Shown piece by piece: positions 1-6,332 of a stretch of DNA of 11,397 nt (position 1 is its first letter; each line of letters opens with the position of its first letter). Under the pieces are notes generated by a model, which was given only the letters and a program-made list of their open reading frames with translations, was not told the origin of the DNA and made no database searches. Location of the stretch: NCBI GenBank assembly GCA_030830185.1, contig JAURNN010000083.1, positions 1 through 11,397 on the forward strand. The letters are read 5' to 3'. Source of the DNA: Bacillota bacterium (GTDB taxonomy: Bacteria; Bacillota_I; Bacilli_A; Acholeplasmatales; Acholeplasmataceae). A program made the position numbers and the translations under genes.

Positions 1-374
1 ATCAATCCACTTAATGACAATAGTGGTACATATATTCCTAAGGTTTCATACATCGTTAGGTCAATCACTTGTAAGATGATTTCTGAAAAAGTGATCAAAA
101 ATGCAAAGAGTATAAGCCATGTTATATCCTTCATATTTTCAGGAATGAACTTATTAAAAATTGAAAACATAAATGTTGCTAGCGTTAAAATGATTAACAG
201 TGTGATACTAATAACGACTGATTGATTCAAATCTTTTGTAAATATGAGTACAGGAGTTAATGATAGCGCAAGCGTAAATATCGGATTGGTCTTAAACACC
301 ATTTCATTTAAATTCCCTTTAAAATCAAAATCAAATGATTTTTGAGGCGTATCTACTTTAATTGGATCTTTCAT
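1..374 (-). CDS. RnfE/NqrD-like membrane subunit, partial (3' end beyond left edge), lacking Fe-S cysteines
   Basis: The first 124 codons are present; the rest lies left of the window. Read on the minus strand, a cytosolic N-terminus of about 28 residues is followed by NPIFTLALSLTPVL (residues 30-43), then helices, FIPENM (76-81), and LGIYVPLLSLSGL (112-124). These match in order the RnfE/NqrD family landmarks NP-ALGLCP, the FIP turn and LGIFIPL-NC. RnfE/NqrD and its RnfA/NqrE partner normally supply two cysteines each to an intramembrane [2Fe-2S] cluster that passes electrons across the membrane. Here the first Cys position is Thr40 and the second is Gly123 (Ser-Gly for Asn-Cys), so both ligands are absent. 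The start is well supported: AGGAGG at 384-389 lies 9 nt upstream. The gene overlaps the end of the RnfD-RnfG fusion by 17 nt, so it is the fourth gene of the cyd operon. RnfE fits better than RnfA because of the N-terminal extension, but the assignment is by family resemblance only. Confidence 0.8.
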   Translation of the reverse strand, partial: MKDPIKVDTPQKSFDFDFKGNLNEMVFKTNPIFTLALSLTPVLIFTKDLNQSVVISITLLIILTLATFMFSIFNKFIPENMKDITWLILFAFLITFSEIILQVIDLTMYETLGIYVPLLSLSGL

Positions 375-1881
375 TTAAACTTACCTCCTGATCATTGTAG
401 TTTTGAATCAAATCACTCACAATAGATTGAAGTGCGTTCCAAGTACCAGTCGCACCAGCATTTAAATCTTGAGGAATATCAAAATTATCAACCGATAACC
501 CAATCACTGAATCAATTGATTCTTGATCGAAGTATGCCGCGCCTTGTACTTCTTCGTGTCTGACAACATAATAATCAACGATTGTATCAGTATATGGATC
601 TACCACAACAATGACATTGATGGGACCCCAAAATCCTGTACTTACCATATTGTACATAAGTACTTCAACTTCAGATGTCTCGTTATTTATAATTTCATAG
701 ACATCTTGTATTGATTCATAATCGCTTGCTAAATAGTCTCTTGAAGGTGTAAGATTCTGTGTATATTGTTCATTGTTATAGACTTCAAAATATTGAATCA
801 CATTAATTTTTGGCTTCCCAATTAACGGTCCATAAAATGACCATCCTGCTTGAATAAACACAAGTAAAACAATCATAATAAAGCCAAAATTAATCGTATA
901 TTTAGTATATTTAGGTCCCTTTAAATTAGTCGTGTTTTCAGATGGTGTGAGCCATGCATTTTGATCCATCATTGGCGTGAGCATTTGAACAAACAAGGCT
1001 GCGTAAACAATTGAAAATTCTTGATTAATTGTATTCAACAGTCCTGATAATATACCGAATAAAAGTGCTGATATCATTTTTGAGTTTTGACTCATTGGTG
1101 AAATAAGTGCGTCTGATAATACAAACGTAAAGATAAATAATGCGGCAACATTCAAAAATAATTCATCAAATGTGATATTTCCTTGTATGACTATATTGCT
1201 TAACAGATAAAAGGTAATCGCTAAGATTGGATAGATCATTACTTTAAAATTTTTTATCATAAATCTAATAAAATAAATAACAAAAAGTGCAAACCCACTT
1301 AGCAGTATTTTCGTTAATGTAGAACTAGGATCTAAACTTAATTGAAAATTTAGAAATTCTGAAAATAATCTGGTTTTACTTAATGCGATAAAAATTTGGT
1401 TATCAAATGTAGATGGAATTATAGATGAAGTTAATGAAATTCTAAAACCAATTGATAATATTAAAATAGAAACGAGTGCTGGTGAAAATATTCTATGTAA
1501 ATAACCACCAAATACAAGTTTTGTTATCATGACTGAAACGATTGTGGTAATGATGCTAATCACAACTGGTGTGAAATAGGGTATGAATATGCTGATTGTA
1601 AGTGCAGTGATTAAATACTGATTTTTTAAAACAAAAGCTTTCGATTCTTCTCTATTGTAATTTTTGTCGTGAGAATAAAATAAAATTTCAGTTTCTCTCA
1701 CTGCAAAAATAATAATTACTACATTAATCATATGTTGGATACCAAATATAAATCCGTAGTTTAATATTGTCATTAATATAAAGTAACTGACTAATATGAT
1801 TAATGAAACCTTGATATGTTTTGTAAATGACTCATTAAATAAAGATGTCTTTTCAAAGACATTTAGTGCTTTTTTTGACAT
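358..1881 (-). CDS. RnfD-RnfG fusion: NqrB/RnfD-type membrane domain plus extracytosolic FMN-binding domain
   Basis: The protein has 507 residues. Residues 20-305 are a polytopic RnfD/NqrB-like domain: FGGYLHRIFSPALV (124-137) corresponds to the family's YPHVFNPAMV, and FVLSDALISPMSQNSKM (253-269) to the FILTDPVTASTTNRGRLM segment. A further membrane helix (about 330-350) leads into an RnfG/NqrC-type FMN_bind domain (about 355-507), with GFWGPINVIVVVD (416-428), RHEEVQGAAYF (441-451) and a terminal flavinylation motif D472-LNAGA-T478. In this family ApbE links FMN to that Thr by a phosphoester. The RnfD-domain FMN site (typically D-x-x-S-G-A-T) is degenerate: D184, S187 and T190 keep the spacing but TL replaces the two residues before Thr. 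RnfD and RnfG are normally separate proteins, so the fusion is notable. The gene starts 2 nt after the cydB stop, with AAGGA at 1894-1898 inside cydB. The likely role is moving electrons to an outer-face flavin; donor and acceptor are not shown. Confidence 0.85.
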   Translation of the reverse strand: MSKKALNVFEKTSLFNESFTKHIKVSLIILVSYFILMTILNYGFIFGIQHMINVVIIIFAVRETEILFYSHDKNYNREESKAFVLKNQYLITALTISIFIPYFTPVVISIITTIVSVMITKLVFGGYLHRIFSPALVSILILSIGFRISLTSSIIPSTFDNQIFIALSKTRLFSEFLNFQLSLDPSSTLTKILLSGFALFVIYFIRFMIKNFKVMIYPILAITFYLLSNIVIQGNITFDELFLNVAALFIFTFVLSDALISPMSQNSKMISALLFGILSGLLNTINQEFSIVYAALFVQMLTPMMDQNAWLTPSENTTNLKGPKYTKYTINFGFIMIVLLVFIQAGWSFYGPLIGKPKINVIQYFEVYNNEQYTQNLTPSRDYLASDYESIQDVYEIINNETSEVEVLMYNMVSTGFWGPINVIVVVDPYTDTIVDYYVVRHEEVQGAAYFDQESIDSVIGLSVDNFDIPQDLNAGATGTWNALQSIVSDLIQNYNDQEVSLNERSN

Positions 1882-1883
1882 GA

Positions 1884-2906
1884 TTAATGTTTATCCTTTC
1901 TAAGAAAATAAACATATTTTTGACCTTGATATAAAATGACAATTGGAAGAATAATTACTAAAACTACACTTAAAACAGTGAGCGCAAGTGGTGATGACAT
2001 CGTTTCTGATATTGTCAAACCTTCTTCAAAAGCCACGTTAGAAAATAATGTGTAAGGAAATGTTCCTAAAAATCCTGATATAAAAAAGAATGCTAATCCC
2101 AAAAAATAAGATACATAGGTGATTAACGGCTTCACTAAGTAAGAGAATAATGTTACTAACATGAAAAATAGCAAAGATGCAATTGGAATTGCAATAAGCC
2201 ATGTGTATTTAGTAAATAACTCCCCTGAAATAATAGAGACAATATTATTATTAATACCCATAAGAACTAGTGAAAATAATAACGGGATTGAATAAATAAT
2301 GCCGTATTTTTTGATAAATTGAAATGCCTTAGATGACAAGTCCTCTAAACCATTGAATTTCATCCAAACAGAAGAAAGTACAAACGATAGAGCTATAAAT
2401 AATAATCCTCCACTGATTGATGCAGTTGAAAAAATACTAAATATGTTCATATCCATCGATTGATTTTCATAAGTAAATCCTGTGAAAATATTTACAAAAT
2501 AGACACCTAAAACAAACATGAGTAGTAAACCTGATATGCTCCAAGCTAAACTCATGTACTTGATCCATTTTGGGTGATCATCCTTAAAAATCAATTCAAC
2601 GCTTAAACCTCTAAAAATAATTGCGATAAGTAATAAATATGCAGCAACATAGATGCCACTAAATAATTCACCGAATGCCTCTGGAAATGTAGCAAATGTT
2701 AATCCTACAGCAGCAATTAACCACACTTCAATCCCATCAGAATATAATCCTGAAATAGATTGAAGTTTCTTTTTATCTTCATTACTTTTTGCAATAAAAA
2801 TGTTAAAAATCCCTACACCAATCGTAGGAATTTCTTGAACAAGATAAATGAAATAAGCAAGTCCGATAACTCCATAAAGTATGTGTGCCAATATCTCTTG
2901 ATTCAT
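1884..2906 (-). CDS. cydB: Cytochrome bd oxidase subunit II (CydB family)
   Basis: This 340-residue polytopic protein is the second subunit of a bd-type terminal oxidase, which reduces O2 to water in the cytoplasmic membrane. The best match is SDGIEVWLIAAVGLTFATFP (56-75), equivalent to the CydB signature WDGN-VWL-GGALFAAFP, followed by FSGIYVAAYLLLIAIIFRG (82-100). The C-terminal half carries the expected FP and ILPIVILYQ features. Asp57 corresponds to E. coli Asp58, part of a proposed proton route. The N-terminal signature, usually DGFD-GVG, reads QEIPTIGVG (24-32): the first Asp position is Glu25 and the second (E. coli Asp29) is Thr28. The length is slightly below the usual 340-380. The start codon overlaps the cydA stop as ATGA, with GGAGAT a few bases upstream, so the two are translationally coupled. 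Family is certain; the altered N-terminus suggests a divergent subfamily. Confidence 0.93.
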   Translation of the reverse strand: MNQEILAHILYGVIGLAYFIYLVQEIPTIGVGIFNIFIAKSNEDKKKLQSISGLYSDGIEVWLIAAVGLTFATFPEAFGELFSGIYVAAYLLLIAIIFRGLSVELIFKDDHPKWIKYMSLAWSISGLLLMFVLGVYFVNIFTGFTYENQSMDMNIFSIFSTASISGGLLFIALSFVLSSVWMKFNGLEDLSSKAFQFIKKYGIIYSIPLLFSLVLMGINNNIVSIISGELFTKYTWLIAIPIASLLFFMLVTLFSYLVKPLITYVSYFLGLAFFFISGFLGTFPYTLFSNVAFEEGLTISETMSSPLALTVLSVVLVIILPIVILYQGQKYVYFLRKDKH

Positions 2907-4075
2907 GATAAATCTCCATCAAAACCTTTTCTAATTGTCTTTATAGATAAGTAATAGTCCATGAAGAATAATAAAACATAAAAAGATATTAATAAGATAA
3001 TACTAAACCATACTTGAGCTACTGGTACTTGTGAAATACCCTCACTAACTTTCATCATATTATAAATGATCCAAGGTTGTCTTCCCATTTCAGCTACCAT
3101 CCACCCTGTCATGATTGCTATATAAGGGAGTGGAATAAACGCATACATGATTTTTTTCAATGTATTTGAGGTATAGATACGTTCAAAGTAAATAACAACA
3201 TACAAACCAAATAAGATAAAAAATGTACCTAAACCAACCATTACTAAAAAAGCTCCCCTTACATAAATTGGTAATATTTCACCAACATCTTGAGATACTG
3301 AAACACCATTTTGAATCATGTTCAGTTTATCTGGTTGAACAACAGCAATTAAATTCATATAAAGATTACCAGTAATAGGCATTAAAACAGCCGTTATTAA
3401 AATCACCCATGCAGCAATTTTAGCGGAAATTTTAAATGCATCAGCATTGTGTTTTTTCTGAATGTGATACATAGAAATCGCTAAAACGATAAAACTTGTC
3501 AACATTATAGATGCTAAATGATTGTGAGTGAACATATACCATGCATACGGATTGAAAAATAAATTACCAAAATTATCAAATATTACTTTTCCTTCATCAA
3601 CAAGCCATGTTGCACCTACTGGATTTTGCATAAATCCATTAGCGGTGATAATCCAAAGTGCTGATAACATCACACCAATGAAAATCATCCATAATGTAAT
3701 GAGTCTAAATGTTTTTGAAATTTTGTTTCTTCTAAATGCCCATATACCTGCAAACGTTGCTTCAAGAAAAAAAGCAAGCAATGCTTCAATTACAAGTGGT
3801 GATCCAAAAACATCACCCATTGCTCTAACGTATTCGCTCCAATTTGTTCCGAATTGAACTGTCATAACAATTCCAGTAACAATTCCAAAGGCGTAATTAA
3901 TGATAAAAATATTTCCAAAAAACTCTGATAATTTTTTAAATTTTTGATCATCTGTTTTATAATACCTATGCTCAAATATTAAAACAAAAATAATCAAACC
4001 AATTGTAAATGGGACAAATATAAAATGAAACGCGACTGTAAGGGCAAACTGAAGTCTGCTTAAAACTTCTAGCAT
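2903..4075 (-). CDS. cydA: Cytochrome bd-type oxidase subunit I, short form with minimal Q-loop
   Basis: This is the haem-bearing subunit of a bd-type O2 reductase, 390 residues long against roughly 440-520 in most CydA proteins. Opposite E. coli CydA it keeps His17 (His19, high-spin haem), Glu97 and Glu105 (Glu99/Glu107), ITANGFMQNP (143-152), His184 (His186) and Met279 (Met393), the low-spin haem b558 ligands, and GWMVAEMGRQPW (324-335). Two things differ. The periplasmic Q-loop that follows QPDKL (247-251) is only about 20 residues long before the next helix begins near ILPIY. Although Lys250 matches Lys252, the essential quinol-site Glu257 is Gln255; Arg391 beside the haem methionine is Leu277. 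An extra His186 sits two residues after the haem His. These losses make ordinary quinol oxidation doubtful, an inference from family knowledge. GGAGG at 4083-4087 supports the start. It is the first gene of the cydA-cydB-rnfDG-rnfE operon. Confidence 0.93.
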   Translation of the reverse strand: MLEVLSRLQFALTVAFHFIFVPFTIGLIIFVLIFEHRYYKTDDQKFKKLSEFFGNIFIINYAFGIVTGIVMTVQFGTNWSEYVRAMGDVFGSPLVIEALLAFFLEATFAGIWAFRRNKISKTFRLITLWMIFIGVMLSALWIITANGFMQNPVGATWLVDEGKVIFDNFGNLFFNPYAWYMFTHNHLASIMLTSFIVLAISMYHIQKKHNADAFKISAKIAAWVILITAVLMPITGNLYMNLIAVVQPDKLNMIQNGVSVSQDVGEILPIYVRGAFLVMVGLGTFFILFGLYVVIYFERIYTSNTLKKIMYAFIPLPYIAIMTGWMVAEMGRQPWIIYNMMKVSEGISQVPVAQVWFSIILLISFYVLLFFMDYYLSIKTIRKGFDGDLS

Positions 4076-4086
4076 AATGAATCCTC

Positions 4087-4098
4087 CGAAATATTTCG
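4087..4098. repeat. 12-bp perfect palindrome in the cydA leader
   Basis: CGAAATATTTCG is its own reverse complement and overlaps the upstream edge of the cydA ribosome-binding site (its terminal C at 4087 belongs to GGAGG on the minus strand). It could be a small operator or an RNA element masking the site. It does not match the Rex consensus TTGTGAA-N6-TTCACAA often found upstream of cyd genes. A chance palindrome of this length is possible in AT-rich DNA. Confidence 0.3.
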
Positions 4099-4197
4099 TT
4101 TTTATAGATAGTCAATTATACAAAAATGTCCGCTCAAAAATAAATTTTTATGTGGCTATTTAGATTAAATTAGAATATCCTTTAATTTTTCAAAGTA

Positions 4198-4226
4198 ATT
4201 ATATCACATTGCCTTTTTGTTGTCTT
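4198..4226 (-). promoter_or_regulatory. Candidate promoter of the cydA operon
   Basis: On the minus strand, AAGACA (4226-4221), a 17-bp spacer and an extended -10, TGATATAAT (4206-4198), give a plausible sigma-A promoter. The predicted leader before cydA is about 115 nt. A second TATAAT at 4120-4115 on the same strand lies closer to the gene but has a poor -35 (TTATTT), so either or both could be used. Confidence 0.5.
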
Positions 4227-4264
4227 GTAAAGTTATAAATGAAATATTACTAAAAGTCATTCAA

Positions 4265-4294
4265 TTAGACTTATGTTGTTTTTTTATATATGAT
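4265..4294 (+). promoter_or_regulatory. Weak candidate promoter for the MATE gene
   Basis: TTAGAC (4265-4270), an 18-bp spacer and TATGAT (4289-4294) lie just upstream of the MATE ribosome-binding site and would give a very short leader. The -35 match is poor. TATAAA at 4234-4239 is an alternative -10. The 237-bp gap between the divergent cydA and MATE genes must carry promoters for both. Confidence 0.25.
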
Positions 4295-4312
4295 GTAGCT
4301 AGTGAGGTCACA

Positions 4313-5665
4313 ATGCAACGATCAAATTTAACTCAAGGCTCTATTTCTAGTCATATCAAACGTATTGCAATTCCAACATCGATTGGGTTTTTATTTAATA
4401 CCTTATTCAATGTCGTTGACACGATATTTGCTGGTCAAATATCAACTGACGCTTTATCTGGATTAACATTGTCCTTTCCTATTTTCTTTATTATCATTGC
4501 GATTGCATCAGGATTTGGAAATGGTTTGACGGCATTAATCTCAGTTGCTCTTGGTAAAAAAGAGATTCATGATTTTCATAAACTCATTATTAATTCAATA
4601 CTTATCAGTTTTGTTTTTGGGTTGTTATTTATTTTTGTATTACCCAACATCATATCTCCTTTATTTGAATTAGCTGGTGCCTCTGGACAATCCTTACAAT
4701 ACGGTCTTGACTATACGAACACGATTTTTATAGGTGCAATTTTCTTTTTACTTAATTTTGTATTTAATGCCATTTTATCTTCTCAAGGAAATACAAAACC
4801 TTTTAGAAATTATTTAGTCATTGGGTTTTTCTTAAATCTTATTTTAGATCCTCTATTTATATTTGGTTGGTTTGGACTTCCAGAACTTGGTACTCAAGGG
4901 GTTGCGCTTGCAACCATCTTTGTTCAAGCATTTGGGACGGTTTATATGGGATCACAAGTATTAAAATCAGAATTATTTGATATTAAAAAAATGACGCTTA
5001 AAGATACGTCTCCTAAGGTCATGCTTGATATTTTTGTTCAAGGGATTCCATCTTCATTAAATTTAGCAGCGATTGCAATTGGTATCTTTGTTATTAATTA
5101 TTATGTGCTTCTTTATGGTGGAGACATTTCTGTTGCCTCCTACGGTGCAGCCATAAGGATTCAACAAGTTGCCCTTCTCCCTTCACTTGGACTTAATGTT
5201 GCGATTATTACGATTATTGGTCAAAACTTAGGTGCGAAACAATTTGATCGAATGGTTGAAACAAAAAAAACAGCCATGAAAATGGGACTGTTTCTTGTCA
5301 TTACGGGTGGAATCATTGTATTCGCATTTGCACCACTATTGATGTCCATCTTTAACTCTAATCCTGATGTCATTAGAATCGGTGCAAGATATTTAAGAAT
5401 TGATACGATCGGTTTTGTGACGTACTTAATCATCAACGTTAACACTTCGGCTTTACAAGGGATTAAAAAACCGATATTTGCACTTGTTATTGGTGTCTTT
5501 AGACAATTATTACCGCTCATTGTATTTCCACTTTTAGGAACAACCTTGAATTTAGGGATTGATGGGGTATGGGTCGGGATTGTCATTATTAACTGGCTTG
5601 CGACATTCATCCTTTACTTTATAACTGTTGCAATTTTTAATAAGTTAAAAAAAACGATGTCATAG
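4313..5665 (+). CDS. MATE-family multidrug/cation antiporter
   Basis: This 450-residue, roughly 12-helix membrane protein belongs to the MATE (NorM/MepA/DinF-like) family, which expels organic cations or other drugs in exchange for Na+ or H+. The N-terminus is typical: a short amphipathic lead, then IPTSIGFLFNTLFNVVDTIF and AGQISTDALSGL, with the two-fold related second half beginning near IFVQGIPSSLNLAAIAIGIF. An upstream in-frame ATG at 4217 would add 32 residues not seen in the family. I chose ATG 4313 because GAGGT lies just before it (4304-4308) and the length then fits. The gene stands alone, divergent from the cyd operon, and its stop codon lies inside a terminator hairpin. The substrate cannot be told from sequence. 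Confidence 0.93.
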   Translation: MQRSNLTQGSISSHIKRIAIPTSIGFLFNTLFNVVDTIFAGQISTDALSGLTLSFPIFFIIIAIASGFGNGLTALISVALGKKEIHDFHKLIINSILISFVFGLLFIFVLPNIISPLFELAGASGQSLQYGLDYTNTIFIGAIFFLLNFVFNAILSSQGNTKPFRNYLVIGFFLNLILDPLFIFGWFGLPELGTQGVALATIFVQAFGTVYMGSQVLKSELFDIKKMTLKDTSPKVMLDIFVQGIPSSLNLAAIAIGIFVINYYVLLYGGDISVASYGAAIRIQQVALLPSLGLNVAIITIIGQNLGAKQFDRMVETKKTAMKMGLFLVITGGIIVFAFAPLLMSIFNSNPDVIRIGARYLRIDTIGFVTYLIINVNTSALQGIKKPIFALVIGVFRQLLPLIVFPLLGTTLNLGIDGVWVGIVIINWLATFILYFITVAIFNKLKKTMS

Positions 5666-5680
5666 ACATCGCTTTTTTTT
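5647..5680. terminator. Bidirectional intrinsic terminator between MATE and aquaporin genes
   Basis: A 7-bp perfect stem, CGATGTC (5655-5661) and GACATCG (5665-5671) with loop ATA, is flanked by eight A on the left (5647-5654) and eight T on the right (5673-5680). It is thus a hairpin plus U-tract on both strands. The MATE stop (5663-5665) lies in its loop and stem, and the aquaporin stop (5679-5681) at the end of the T-tract. Confidence 0.9.
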
Positions 5681-6332
5681 ATTCTACTGTTTGATCATCT
5701 TTAAATTTTAATATTTTATATGTAAATGCTGCAAGGACAGCACCTGATAAGGTACCGATGAAATAAGCAAAGTATGTGCCTAGACCTTGGTTCATTAAAA
5801 GTGCGGCAAAAATAACTGCTGGATTAAGTGCGGCACCTGTAACAGTTGTACTTACGAGAATTAATGCTGCTAAAGTGAGACCAACGATGATTGCAACATG
5901 AGGTGCAAATAATTTTCTTTGAGAAACAGCAAGTATCACATACGCAAAAATATATGTCACAAACATTTCAAATAATATAATGACGATGTTAGAATTTGGT
6001 GCTGTAAATTCAGAAACTTCTGGAGATGCAACCAGTAACAATGCTAATCCAAATAATGCTCCTGCAAACTGAGAAACGACATAGACTGTAAATTCTTTTA
6101 GTGTTAATCTTTTATCAATGAGCATTGCTGTAGAAACAGCTGGATTGAAATGGCCTCCAGAAATATGACCTAATGTAAAGATGCCTGCAGTCACTGCTAA
6201 ACCAAATGCTAAAGCAATTGTTAATATACTTGCATCAGATGCAAAGTAAACCGTTCCTAAACCGATAAAAACAATCATAAATGTACCAAAAAACTCTGCT
6301 AAACTTTTTCTAGCTAACAAAGAAACTTTCAT
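5679..6332 (-). CDS. Aquaporin/MIP-family channel with an atypical, non-polar selectivity filter
   Basis: This 217-residue, six-helix channel resembles AqpZ-type proteins: LAEFFGTFMIVFIG (11-24), GHISGGHFNPAVS (55-67) with the first NPA at 63-65, and TGAALNPAV (165-173) with the second NPA at 170-172. MIP channels pass water, glycerol or other small neutral solutes. The residue after the second NPA, nearly always Arg (AqpZ Arg189), is Val173. Aligning on the NPA motifs, the AqpZ filter Phe43/His174/Thr183/Arg189 becomes Phe43/Ile158/Ala167/Val173, a hydrophobic and probably wider constriction, so water-only selectivity should not be assumed. The ATG immediately follows the DUF368 stop (TAG then ATG), with AGAGG inside the preceding coding region, so translation is coupled. 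It is the last gene of its operon. Confidence 0.93.
   Translation of the reverse strand: MKVSLLARKSLAEFFGTFMIVFIGLGTVYFASDASILTIALAFGLAVTAGIFTLGHISGGHFNPAVSTAMLIDKRLTLKEFTVYVVSQFAGALFGLALLLVASPEVSEFTAPNSNIVIILFEMFVTYIFAYVILAVSQRKLFAPHVAIIVGLTLAALILVSTTVTGAALNPAVIFAALLMNQGLGTYFAYFIGTLSGAVLAAFTYKILKFKDDQTVE

Noticed and set aside
3528..3857. Plus-strand open frame of 109 codons inside cydA
   Set aside because: It lies fully opposite strongly conserved CydA coding sequence, has no ribosome-binding site and resembles no family.
4087..4098. Rex binding site upstream of cydA
   Set aside because: The palindrome lacks the TTGTGAA/TTCACAA half-sites and 6-bp spacer; only a generic palindrome can be claimed.
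4217..4312. N-terminal extension of the MATE protein
   Set aside because: The extra 32 residues are not part of the family fold, overlap likely promoter sequence, and the start at 4313 has its own ribosome-binding site.
4076..4312. Small RNA or hidden gene in the cydA-MATE gap
   Set aside because: I found no convincing structure, terminator or coding frame; the space is accounted for by divergent promoters.
5221..5610. Minus-strand open frame of 129 codons inside the MATE gene
   Set aside because: It is antisense to conserved MATE sequence with no start signals of its own.
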